DNA of 64,000 nucleotides from Bilifractor porci (lineage in GTDB: Bacteria > Bacillota > Clostridia > Lachnospirales > Lachnospiraceae). Position 1 is the stretch's first letter. Each line of letters starts with the position of its first letter. Below the pieces are notes generated by a model. It was not told the origin of the DNA. It did not search any database and was given only the letters and a program-made list of their open reading frames with translations. Position numbers and translations under genes: made by a program. Below, in pieces: positions 5,782 through 13,880 of the stretch. The DNA is taken from the NCBI RefSeq assembly GCF_009696005.1, contig NZ_VUMV01000001.1, forward strand, positions 496,001 through 560,000. Reading direction: 5' to 3'.

Positions 5782-6906
5782 ATGTGGAGCCAAAAGCTAA
5801 AATCAGGAAATGTCTGCTATTACGAACGATATAAAGACCCTTTGACCGGGAAAGCCAAAACCGCAACCATCACCATAAAGCCATCCGGAAGAAAGAAAAC
5901 AGATGAAAGAATTGCTGAAGACGCACTCAGAGAGAAAATTAAGAAGAACATCTCTAATATTATGCCGGATTCTGAAACGCTCACTCTGGACGAGCTGATG
6001 GAAAAGTATATTATACGGCAGAGACAGGAATATAAAGCGCAGACAGCTGCAAGCTCTAAAATGCACTTGAGTACCGTTAAAAAGCTTTTAGGGGGAGATA
6101 CACTGGTATGCAGATTAAATGCGCCACTTGTGCGTGAAAAACTCTGGGATGATGACCCTGTGACGTATAACGGAAGATTAAAAATATTCAAATCTATGAT
6201 GAACTGGGCGTATAAGGCGGATTTGGTGCCTGATATTTCATATATTAGCAAATTGACCAGGAGAAAAACCGCACCAGTGCGCTACAAAGATGCGGAAAAG
6301 TATCTGGAGCACGAAGAGATCACAAAACTACTGTCAGGGATGAAGATTGAAAGGTGGAGAAATCTTACGGAATTTCTTTTACTTTCCGGCATGCGTATAG
6401 GTGAGGCGATAGGGCTGGATGATTCTGATGTTGACATTCCTAACCGTGTAATACATGTAACAAAAACCTATGCGGTTGTTATCCGCAAGATTACCAACAG
6501 CGCAAAAACAGACACATCGGTCCGGGACATTTATATGCAGGATGAGCTTTTGTCCCTATGCAAGAAAATCAAAAAATTTGAAAAGCAAAGACAGATTCAG
6601 TTTGTTTATCGTACAAAATTATTTATTTCTGATGATAATGGCGATTATATAAATTATAGTGTGTTTTCAAAATATTTCAGGGAGAATACAGAGAATCTTT
6701 TAGGGAGGAGGCTCACGCCACACAGCCTCCGGCATACTCACACTGCACTGCTGGCAGAGGCGGAAATACCGCTGGAAGAAATCAGTAGAAGGTTGGGACA
6801 TGTTGACAGCAAGATCACAAAAGACGTGTACATGCATGTGACAGAAAAAATGAAGCAGCGTTCAGACGAACGGATTAAAAATGTAAAAATGCTAGATATT
6901 TGCTAG
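5782..6906 (+). CDS. int: Tyrosine recombinase (integrase), 374 aa
   Basis: ATG 5782 follows CAGGAGG at 8 nt. Residues 1-60 look like an AP2-type arm-binding domain (SGNVCYYERYKDPLTGKAKT) and 65-160 like a SAM-like core-binding domain. The catalytic domain shows Arg205 (SGMRIGEA), His314 and Arg317 (TPHSLRHTH), His340 (LGHVDSK) and nucleophile Tyr350. This matches Tn916/phage-type integrases that insert and excise elements at tRNA genes. It is the last gene before the tRNA-Ala 3' end, as expected for an integrase next to its attachment site. Expression is probably controlled by the leader. Confidence 0.93.
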   Translation: MWSQKLKSGNVCYYERYKDPLTGKAKTATITIKPSGRKKTDERIAEDALREKIKKNISNIMPDSETLTLDELMEKYIIRQRQEYKAQTAASSKMHLSTVKKLLGGDTLVCRLNAPLVREKLWDDDPVTYNGRLKIFKSMMNWAYKADLVPDISYISKLTRRKTAPVRYKDAEKYLEHEEITKLLSGMKIERWRNLTEFLLLSGMRIGEAIGLDDSDVDIPNRVIHVTKTYAVVIRKITNSAKTDTSVRDIYMQDELLSLCKKIKKFEKQRQIQFVYRTKLFISDDNGDYINYSVFSKYFRENTENLLGRRLTPHSLRHTHTALLAEAEIPLEEISRRLGHVDSKITKDVYMHVTEKMKQRSDERIKNVKMLDIC

Positions 6907-6921
6907 ATGCTAGCATAGAAG

Positions 6922-6962
6922 AAGCCCTGAACCCCTTATAAATAAAGGAAAGTTCCGGGCTT
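6922..6962 (+). terminator. Terminator-like stem after the integrase
   Basis: AAGCCCTGAAC (6922-6932) pairs with GTTCCGGGCTT (6952-6962) with one mismatch. It lies 16 bp after the integrase stop. No clear U-run follows, so it may instead stabilise the 3' end or mark the element's end. Confidence 0.45.
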
Positions 6963-6968
6963 ATCCGA

Positions 6969-7041
6969 TGGAGCATAAGGGGTTTGAACCCTTGACCTCC
7001 TCCATGCCATGGAGGCGCGCTCCCAGCTGCGCCAATGCCCC
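6969..7041 (-). tRNA. tRNA-Ala(GGC), attachment site of the element
   Basis: A 73-nt cloverleaf: acceptor GGGGCAT / ATGCTCC with the G3-U70 pair that identifies alanine tRNA, anticodon loop ATGGCAT (anticodon GGC), T-arm GGGTTCAAACCCC and discriminator A. CCA is not encoded. Its 3' end faces the integrase gene, so the crossover core probably lies in the 3' half of the tRNA and the element supplies it. Confidence 0.92.
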
Positions 7042-7127
7042 GTCTGTGAAAAAGAATACCAGATTACGGTTCACAGCACAAGCTTTTTTTATCTGGCATT
7101 TCTTTTCTTCTTTTAACTATTTTTCAT

Positions 7128-7739
7128 TCATTGATCCGCGACAATAAAACTGGAGATCCCGTTTGCGATCATCTCCCATATTTTATCCCTGCTCTTTTCT
7201 GTGTCCGGAAGTTCCCCGCGAATAATTCTGACGGCAAAAAGCATGGAGACATGAATAAAATAAAGCCAGAAATAAGGTATATCCTCTTCACTTACACGGG
7301 TGAACTGCAGGTTTGCCGCCCCAAGTCTTTCTGCCAGCATCCGGGTAAAATCCGTGATTTGGAATTTTCCCTCCCTGGTCAGCTTCATCATACTGGCGGA
7401 ATTTGCATATTCATGGAAAAACAGTGTTTCGGAGACATGCTCCAGCAGGACGGAAAAGAATACATTCCAGCGCGTCCTTACTTCCTGTTTGTATTCTGTC
7501 ACGGTTTCCGCCTGAATTTCCATGAATCCGTGCAGAGCCCCGGTGAACTCGTCCGTAATCTGATACAGACAGGAAATCAGCAGCTCTTCCTTGGATTTAA
7601 AAAAGCGGTACATCAGACCATCTGATACACCCGCTCTTCTTGCCACATGTCTCGTTGTAACCGCACTGATACCATCTTCAGCGACCAGCTCTATGGCTGC
7701 CCTCATGATATCCGCTCTGTGATTGTTGTTTTTTCCCAT
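7128..7739 (-). CDS. TetR/AcrR-family transcriptional regulator, 203 aa
   Basis: Residues 8-55 form the TetR DNA-binding domain (RADIMRAAIELVAEDGISAV, then TTRHVARRAGVSDGLMYRFFKSK). The helical ligand-binding part follows with no residues that identify a ligand. The usual length for the family is about 200. It lies at the chromosomal side of the tRNA-Ala site, so it belongs to the host, and it has no obvious target neighbour: murF, the next gene, is also on the minus strand 350 bp away. Autoregulation is typical of the family; no clear operator seen. Confidence 0.85.
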   Translation of the reverse strand: MGKNNNHRADIMRAAIELVAEDGISAVTTRHVARRAGVSDGLMYRFFKSKEELLISCLYQITDEFTGALHGFMEIQAETVTEYKQEVRTRWNVFFSVLLEHVSETLFFHEYANSASMMKLTREGKFQITDFTRMLAERLGAANLQFTRVSEEDIPYFWLYFIHVSMLFAVRIIRGELPDTEKSRDKIWEMIANGISSFIVADQ

Positions 7740-8091
7740 ACTTCCCCCGCCCTACTGCCTCTCTGATTAGTCTCTCTTCGGGTTCTGAATCCGCCTGGCT
7801 GTGTTCGATTGCTGAAAGCATCACGAATAATTGATTCCTGTGTATTAACATCAGGGCATCAGGAAAACCTAATCTATAACTCCGTCATGTATTGCGTTCA
7901 GTCATGCGCATATTCAGGCGCATGTCTGAATCCCCTAAACTCTCTAAAGCTAAACAGGGAAACTTATGCGCAGATTTAAGTATATGCTTCTGTTAAAATT
8001 CCGTCAATCAAATCGCGCCATTTCACCGAAATTTCACTAAAAAGTTTCGCTGAGTTTTTATTTCTCTTTTGGAAAGCAAAATGTTGGCTCT
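7740..8091. other. Intergenic region, no gene seen
   Basis: About 350 bp without a supported gene. It contains short dyads such as GCGCATATTCAGGCGCATG near 7915-7933 and AT-rich sequence that may hold the tetR promoter. No RNA family or strong terminator was recognised. Confidence 0.5.
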
Positions 8092-9489
8092 TTACCTGTA
8101 GTTTTTCAGCGCCTCCACAATTCTGCCGAAATTCATAAAGTGAGAGGCTTTTACCAGGACTGTGTCATTTTTCTGAAGAAGGGGCTGTTCCGCAGTCTGG
8201 TCTTGCAGGACATCCAGGAGTTCCTCCACCCGGTCATAGGAGCGGACGGACAGCTCCGGATTTTCCTCTGCGGCTGCCTCCGCAAGCTTTCGGGAAAGGG
8301 TGCCGACGGTGCAGAGCAGATCCAGGCGGAGTTTCCCCGCGTATGAGCCGACCTCCCGGTGAAGGGCTTCTGTGTTCTCTCCCAGTTCTCCCATGTCGCC
8401 CAGGATGGCAACTCTCCTGCCGGGGAGGGTTCCCAGAATCCCCAGCGATGCTTTCATGGAACCTGGGTTTGCGTTGTAGCAGTCATCCACGATGGTCAGG
8501 TAATCGGTGCGGATTACCTGGAACCGCCCGCTGAGGGACGGAGCCGCGGCAATGCCGTCGCGCACCTGCTCCAGAGTCAGCCCGTAGGTTATTCCTGCCG
8601 CAGCGGCGGCGAGTGCGTTATAAACCATATGAATTCCCGGCGCCGGAACGGTCACGGGAATTTCTCCTGCCGGCGTGACAAGTACAAAGGAGCTGCCGGA
8701 AAAGCCGAGAGACCGGATCTCCCTGGCGCGGAACGTGCACTCCTGATTCTTAATCCCGTAGAAAACCGGGCGGATGCCGTGTACATCCTGAACTGTAATC
8801 AGCTTGTCGTCGTCACCGTTTAAGATGATATGGCCTCCGGGGCGGATAAAGTCAAAGACTTCCGATTTGGCCTTCAGGATTCCGTCGCGGCTTCCCAGGA
8901 ATTCCAGATGGCTGTACCCGATATTGGTAAAGACAACCGTCTCCGGGCAGGTGATCTCCGCAAGGCGGTGCATCTCTCCGAAGTGGTTGATTCCCATCTC
9001 CAGGACGGCAAGCTGATCCTCCGGTGTCAGACGGAAGATGGTCAGCGGCACACCCAGCTCGTTATTGAAGTTTCCTTCTGTTTTCAGGACACGATACCCG
9101 CGGGAAAGCACGGAGGCCGTAAGCTCCTTGGTGCTGGTTTTTCCGACGCTTCCCACAATCCCCACGACGGGAATGGCCAGCTGGCGCAGGTAAAACGCCG
9201 CAATTTTCTTGATAGCATCCAGCGTGGACGACACAAGAACCGCCTCCGCTCCGGGAAAATCCAGGCATTCCCGGTTTTCCACCAAGGCAATTCCGCCCGC
9301 CTGGCAGACCTGCCGCACAAAATGATGGCCGTCCGCGCGCTCTCCTTTGATCGCGGCAAACAGGCAGTCCTTCTGCGCCTTCCTGCTGTCGGTGACAACC
9401 GCGGACACCTCCAGATTCTGTTTTTCTTCCAGACCGTAACAAATGCCGCCTGTTACAGCGGCAATATTTTTTATCGTCAGATTTTTCAT
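8092..9489 (-). CDS. murF: UDP-MurNAc-tripeptide--D-Ala-D-Ala ligase
   Basis: 465 residues from ATG 9489; a GTG two codons earlier would leave only 2 nt after AGGG. MurF adds D-Ala-D-Ala to UDP-MurNAc-tripeptide in the cytoplasm, completing the peptidoglycan precursor. The N-terminal domain has TDSRKAQKDCLFAAIKGERADGH. The ATP loop GIVGSVGKTSTKE, the ENFNNE-type GNFNNELGVPLT and DDCYNANPGSMKASL are all Mur-ligase signatures. It lies 10 bp after ddl, which makes its substrate, so the pair is an operon. Confidence 0.95.
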   Translation of the reverse strand: MKNLTIKNIAAVTGGICYGLEEKQNLEVSAVVTDSRKAQKDCLFAAIKGERADGHHFVRQVCQAGGIALVENRECLDFPGAEAVLVSSTLDAIKKIAAFYLRQLAIPVVGIVGSVGKTSTKELTASVLSRGYRVLKTEGNFNNELGVPLTIFRLTPEDQLAVLEMGINHFGEMHRLAEITCPETVVFTNIGYSHLEFLGSRDGILKAKSEVFDFIRPGGHIILNGDDDKLITVQDVHGIRPVFYGIKNQECTFRAREIRSLGFSGSSFVLVTPAGEIPVTVPAPGIHMVYNALAAAAAGITYGLTLEQVRDGIAAAPSLSGRFQVIRTDYLTIVDDCYNANPGSMKASLGILGTLPGRRVAILGDMGELGENTEALHREVGSYAGKLRLDLLCTVGTLSRKLAEAAAEENPELSVRSYDRVEELLDVLQDQTAEQPLLQKNDTVLVKASHFMNFGRIVEALKNYR

Positions 9490-9499
9490 TTTCACAGCC

Positions 9500-10540
9500 C
9501 TATCTCTGTTCGTATTTTCTCAGGGAAACGTCAATCATCAGCTGGCAAAGGTGCGCGTAGTCGATTCCGACGGCAAGCGCCTCCTGCGGCACCAGGCTGG
9601 TGGGTGTCATGCCCGGCAGCGTGTTGGCCTCCAGGCAATAAACGCGTCCGTCTGCGCGCATCCGGAAATCCATGCGGCTGTATACCGTCACGCCCAGCGC
9701 CTCCGCGGCGCGTACCGCTTCCTTCTGCAGCTCCTGTGTCTTTTCCGGGGAGATGGGCGCGGGACAGATTTCCTCCGTCGCTCCCGCCGCGTATTTGTTT
9801 TTATAATCGTAGAAGCCCTGCTTCGGCGCGATCTGCACGACCGGATAGGCTTTTCCGTCAATCACCGCCACCGTGTACTCCGAGCCTTCGATATATTCTT
9901 CCACTACCGCTCCGGGTTCCAGTGCAAAGGATTTTTCCAGTCCCTCTTTCAGTTCCCCGTCATTGTGGCAGATGGTGACTCCAACACTGGATCCGCCACA
10001 GCACGGCTTTACGATCAGCGGGAATTCCAGCCCGTACTCCGCCGCCGTGCGGATCTCCTGTCCCCGATACACGGTGCAGCCGTGGGGCGCGGGGATGTGC
10101 TCCGCCTCGAACACCTGCTTGGTTCTTGCCTTGTCCATGGATATGGCGCTGCTGATATAGTCCGGACCGCTGTATTTTATCCCCAGCAGGTCAAAGGCTG
10201 CCTGCACTCTGCCGTCCTCTCCGTTGGAGCCGTGCAGAGCCATGAACACAAAATCCGCCGCCTGACAGATTTCCAGCACCTTCGGCCCGAAAAATACCCG
10301 GCGTTCCTTCTTCAACTCCGGAATCCGGCTGTTCCAGCTGCTGATCTGCTCCGCGGCCTGATCGACATCGTACTCGCCTTCAAAAACAGCTGCGGGATCT
10401 GCCCCCTCCAGCCCGGTAAAGACATCCAGCAGAACCGCTTTGTGCCCCAGCCCGCGAAGGGCTTTGCACACGCCGGTTCCTGAAATAATGGAAATTTCTC
10501 TTTCCGTGCTTGTTCCCGCACAGAGTACAACGATCTTCAT
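9500..10540 (-). CDS. ddl: D-alanine--D-alanine ligase
   Basis: 346 residues; ATG 10540 follows GGCAGGAGAAAAAG. ATP-dependent joining of two D-alanines. The N-terminal lobe begins MKIVVLCAGTSTEREISIIS with the serine-rich substrate loop, then HGSNGEDGRVQAAFDLLGI. The ATP-grasp core has KPCCGGSSVGVT, EEYIEGSEYTVAVI and the metal-binding VYCLEANTLPGMTPTSLVP. In position 3 of the core, CCGGSSVG is the usual lysine-proline loop. Cotranscribed with murF immediately downstream. Confidence 0.95.
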   Translation of the reverse strand: MKIVVLCAGTSTEREISIISGTGVCKALRGLGHKAVLLDVFTGLEGADPAAVFEGEYDVDQAAEQISSWNSRIPELKKERRVFFGPKVLEICQAADFVFMALHGSNGEDGRVQAAFDLLGIKYSGPDYISSAISMDKARTKQVFEAEHIPAPHGCTVYRGQEIRTAAEYGLEFPLIVKPCCGGSSVGVTICHNDGELKEGLEKSFALEPGAVVEEYIEGSEYTVAVIDGKAYPVVQIAPKQGFYDYKNKYAAGATEEICPAPISPEKTQELQKEAVRAAEALGVTVYSRMDFRMRADGRVYCLEANTLPGMTPTSLVPQEALAVGIDYAHLCQLMIDVSLRKYEQR

Positions 10541-10808
10541 GTCTTTTTCTCCTGCCTCTTTTTTTTATGAAAGATTTTTTCTATTTTTTATCGGGCACCT
10601 GTTGTTATGCGTACACTGCAAATCGGCGGCTGTACTGCCAGAGGACGCCCCATCTTACGCGCCACTGTCTGGCTTCTGCTCCGCCTATACAATACAATAA
10701 CGTTGCAGCGTCATCCGTTCCGCCCGGAAATAGCGCTGACTTCATCCGTCTGCCTCTGCTAAACAGCAAAAGCTGAAGGAGAGCCGCGCTGTCCCTGTTT
10801 GGCATCTG

Positions 10809-12257
10809 TCAGCCCGGTAATATCTCGTTGACCGGCTGCGTGCCGACCGGCTGATCCTCACTGTAGTAAACAATGACCGGATAGCCGACATCCATCACGT
10901 CAAAGATTTCTCCGGCGGCCTCGGTCGGTGTATTGACACAGCCGTCAGAGCCGTTGGTTTTCCAGAGTTCCTTGTTCTGGAACATGGCCTCTGTCCGCCA
11001 GGACGCATCGTGGATTCCACAGGAATCCACAAACGGAAGCCAGTATTTGACTTTCACACCTCCATTGTCGGTAAAGACGGCGTCCGCCTTCTTTCCGTCG
11101 ATCGCCCAGACGCAGCCGGAAGGCGTGTCCAGCCCTGCCGCGTGGTTTCCGGTGATTACCGGGGTATCCACAACCAAAACCCCGTCCTTATAGCACCACA
11201 TCTCCTGCTTCTCGATGCAGACCTCCACATAGGTATCACCGATGTCGTTGGTGGAGCGATCCTTGGCCGTGTAGGTGTAGATCGGCTTGACCGTGTCCTG
11301 CGTGCCGTTCTGAATGTACTTCAGAAGGGTCTGGACCGTAGCCTCCTGATTGATGCACCATCCGTAGTCGCCGCCCTTTTCCAGCGTGATGGTCTTGCCG
11401 GAGGTGGTGGTAAACTGATGCGCCAGGCCGTAGGTATCGGTATCGTAAGCCATATCCGCAACCCAGTCGCGGACCTTCTGCGTATCCAGGGAATAACTGC
11501 CGTTTCCGTCTCTGGTCAGGAAATTCCGGACTACTTCCGCGTCCACCGTGTAGGTGCGGTCGGAGAAATCGTAGACGATATTCGTCTCCAGCATCTTGTT
11601 CAGCGCCTGCGCGTCTCCCTGCAGGGTGGCGCTGTCCGAATTCAGGCTGGGCGTCTCGTACAGATTCAGCTGGTCAAAGTTGATGGTTGTCTGACAGTTC
11701 TCAATCGCGCTGATGATCGCCATTTTGGTTGCTTCCCGGTCCAGGGTGTCCCCCTGCGTACTCTCGGAAACCTCGAAGCTTGTCCCGTTATCCACAACGG
11801 CGGAATCCGTGGGCGCCTCCGCGTTTCCCGCGTCCATGCACTTCATATCGTCCAGTACGGAATCAATGGAATTTTTGTCGTAGGTAAAGCCCATGGGAAC
11901 TTTGTAGTTTTTCCCGATCCCCATATACAGCAGCCAGAGTCCTGTTTTCTGCCCGTCCATGATCTTCTGCAGGGAGCCGTCGTCTACGTACTGCATATAG
12001 ATCTCGTCCCCGGTGATCGTCTCGGTGCTTCCGTCCCGCTCCTCGCAGGTAAGGGTATAATTGCGCAGCTCATTCTGAAGGAGATACTTTGCGTCGTCCA
12101 CCGTAAGCTCCCCGACACTGACACCGTTGATTTTTGTCCCTCCGAAGAAATGCGTCTTGAAATGCCACATGCCGAACATATATACGCCGGCCAGCAGCAG
12201 CACCAGCAGGACAAGGAGCATGACCATGCCCACCAGATTTTTGGATAATTTTTTCAT
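10809..12257 (-). CDS. L,D-transpeptidase with YkuD domain, membrane-anchored
   Basis: 482 residues. Residues 8-32 form one membrane helix, so the rest is extracytoplasmic. The middle part (about 40-330) contains two peptidoglycan-binding-like domains of the VanW-associated PG_binding_4 kind (KINGVSVGELTVDDAKYLLQ). The C-terminal YkuD domain has His416 (CGIHDASW) and the catalytic Cys440 in NGSDGCVNT. Such enzymes make 3-3 crosslinks in peptidoglycan and confer beta-lactam tolerance, in keeping with the ddl-murF neighbourhood. It has its own promoter at 12307-12335. The best ribosome site (AAGGGG) is rather far from the ATG. Confidence 0.9.
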   Translation of the reverse strand: MKKLSKNLVGMVMLLVLLVLLLAGVYMFGMWHFKTHFFGGTKINGVSVGELTVDDAKYLLQNELRNYTLTCEERDGSTETITGDEIYMQYVDDGSLQKIMDGQKTGLWLLYMGIGKNYKVPMGFTYDKNSIDSVLDDMKCMDAGNAEAPTDSAVVDNGTSFEVSESTQGDTLDREATKMAIISAIENCQTTINFDQLNLYETPSLNSDSATLQGDAQALNKMLETNIVYDFSDRTYTVDAEVVRNFLTRDGNGSYSLDTQKVRDWVADMAYDTDTYGLAHQFTTTSGKTITLEKGGDYGWCINQEATVQTLLKYIQNGTQDTVKPIYTYTAKDRSTNDIGDTYVEVCIEKQEMWCYKDGVLVVDTPVITGNHAAGLDTPSGCVWAIDGKKADAVFTDNGGVKVKYWLPFVDSCGIHDASWRTEAMFQNKELWKTNGSDGCVNTPTEAAGEIFDVMDVGYPVIVYYSEDQPVGTQPVNEILPG

Positions 12258-12306
12258 AAAATCAGATGTTTCCCCTTAAAAATCACGTCTTGTTGTAACA
12301 ACGCAC

Positions 12307-12335
12307 ATTATAATCGAAGCCCTGTGTCCCGTCAA
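12307..12335 (-). promoter_or_regulatory. Promoter of the L,D-transpeptidase gene
   Basis: On the minus strand TTGACG (12335-12330), a 17-nt spacer and TATAAT (12312-12307). The -35 box overlaps the stop of the upstream methyltransferase gene. Confidence 0.7.
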
Positions 12336-13261
12336 GAAGAACAAGCCCCACCCTTCCGGAACCATCTGCCCGCGGAACCGCACGGAAGCACCAGCCCGGT
12401 AGATGTGACGGGAAGGCCGACTTCCGATGCCTGTACCTCATAAGTTCCCTTCAGCTGTTTCTCCCTGTCACGCAAGGCAAGATGAAGCATGTAGGTAAGG
12501 ACGGAGGGAGCCAACCCCGTTGTATAGGAATTGACCAGGAAGAACACAGCTCTGTCGCTCAGAAGTTTCGCACAGAGCCGGATAAACGGATAGATCTGCT
12601 CTTCCATTTTCCAGATCTCCCCCTTGGGTCCTCTGCCGTAGGAGGGCGGATCCATAATGACCGCGTCGTAGGTGTTCCCCCGGCGGATTTCCCTCTCCAC
12701 AAACCGTGTGCAGTCATCCACCAGCCACCGGATGGGCGCGTCCGCCAGGCCGGAGGAAACGGCATTCTCTCTTGCCCAGGTAACCATGCCTTTGGAAGCG
12801 TCCACATGTGTGACATGGGCGCCCGCGGCGGCGGCGGAAACCGTGGCTCCGCCTGTGTAGGCAAAAAGGTTCAGCACCTTTACCGGGCGCTGATCCAGAA
12901 TGCCTTCCCGCCTCCTGCTTTCCCTTTCCTTCCGAATCTGTTCCGCGCACCAGTCCCAGTTGACCGCCTGCTCCGGGAATAGGCCGGTATGCTTGAAGCT
13001 GAACGGTTTCAGGTGGAAGGTCAGGTTCCTGTAGTGAATGCTCCACTGCCGGGGAAGATCGAAGAATTCCCATTCGCCGCCTCCCTTGCTGCTCCTGTGG
13101 TAATGGGCGCTGGGATGCCTCCATCTCTTATCCTTATTTTCGGCGGTCCAGATCACCTGCGGATCCGGACGGATCAGGAGATAGCTGCCCCACCGTTCCA
13201 GCTTTTCCCCCTCCGATGTATCCAGAACCTCATAATCCTTCCACTGATCCGCAAGCCACAT
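12332..13261 (-). CDS. Class I SAM-dependent rRNA methyltransferase (RlmI-like)
   Basis: 309 residues. Motif I is VLNLFAYTGGATVSAAAAGA, motif II ends HVDASKG, and the catalytic-type motif is VIMDPPSYGRGPKGE. This DPPSYGRG and the preceding beta-barrel-like N-terminal region (WSIHYRNLTFHLKPFSFKHTGLFPEQ) are typical of the RlmI/RlmK family, which methylates 23S rRNA cytosine or guanine. It is shorter than E. coli RlmI because it lacks the PUA domain. The exact target is not deducible. ATG 13261 has GGATTCCGGTT upstream, a weak site. Confidence 0.82.
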   Translation of the reverse strand: MWLADQWKDYEVLDTSEGEKLERWGSYLLIRPDPQVIWTAENKDKRWRHPSAHYHRSSKGGGEWEFFDLPRQWSIHYRNLTFHLKPFSFKHTGLFPEQAVNWDWCAEQIRKERESRRREGILDQRPVKVLNLFAYTGGATVSAAAAGAHVTHVDASKGMVTWARENAVSSGLADAPIRWLVDDCTRFVEREIRRGNTYDAVIMDPPSYGRGPKGEIWKMEEQIYPFIRLCAKLLSDRAVFFLVNSYTTGLAPSVLTYMLHLALRDREKQLKGTYEVQASEVGLPVTSTGLVLPCGSAGRWFRKGGACSS

Positions 13262-13299
13262 AACCGGAATCCTTTCTATACGTATCTGCCCATCCTTCT

Positions 13300-13611
13300 T
13301 TATTTACACAGCTCGTCAAACAGCCGGCAGAAGGGATCGTTGTCCAGATCTCTTACCTTCCGCCTGCGGTCTTCCCTGGCCGCTTCCGCCGCCTGCCCCG
13401 CGTCCTGTTCCGGCGCCACGCACCCTGACGCGCATCCGCACTGACCGGAATCTTTTTTGCTGCCGGTTTCCGTCTCCGGGCTTTCCTCCTTGCGGAAATC
13501 TCCGGTGATGTCCTCTTCTTTCTCCTTTTTCATCTTTCTGAAAGTCTCTGCCACTCCAACTGCCGCAAGAAGAGCCATGCCGGCAAGAACAAATTTTCCA
13601 AATTTCTTCAT
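13300..13611 (-). CDS. Small membrane-anchored protein with Cys cluster, 103 aa
   Basis: Residues 1-24 (MKKFGKFVLAGMALLAAVGV) form a signal anchor. A lysine-rich charged linker follows (RKMKKEKEEDITGDFRKEES) and then CGCASGC at about 59-65, a compact cysteine cluster that could bind a metal. The end, DNDPFCRLFDELCK, has two more cysteines. No family recognised. It is found between the methyltransferase and the giant surface gene, with its own strong AAGGTAAGTGTC ribosome site upstream. Function unknown. Confidence 0.5.
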   Translation of the reverse strand: MKKFGKFVLAGMALLAAVGVAETFRKMKKEKEEDITGDFRKEESPETETGSKKDSGQCGCASGCVAPEQDAGQAAEAAREDRRRKVRDLDNDPFCRLFDELCK

Positions 13612-13736
13612 GACACTTACCTCCGTATCTCTTTTATAAAACCGCCTTGTCCCGCAGGCATACCAGGTGTCCGCCTGCGCCGGCGTATGTTTATTCTAGC
13701 ACATCTTTCCTAAAATGGAAGGAGAAACAAAAACAC

Positions 13737-13783
13737 GGCTGCCGTCCGGAACCCTGTGCTGAGGGTTTTCTCGGATGGCAGCC
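13737..13783 (-). terminator. Terminator of the giant surface protein gene
   Basis: A long imperfect stem: GGCTGCC with GGCAGCC on the outside and ACCCT/AGGGT near the loop (GTGCTG). On the minus strand it is followed by GTGTTTTTG. It lies about 100 bp downstream of the 13881 stop. Confidence 0.75.
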
Positions 13784-13880
13784 GCCGGCTTCAGCCTTTG
13801 TCTGCCCCGCGGCAGCTGCCGCGGGTGTGCCGGTCCGCCCGGCGATTCATGGTTTACCTGTTATCCTTTTTTGCGGATTT

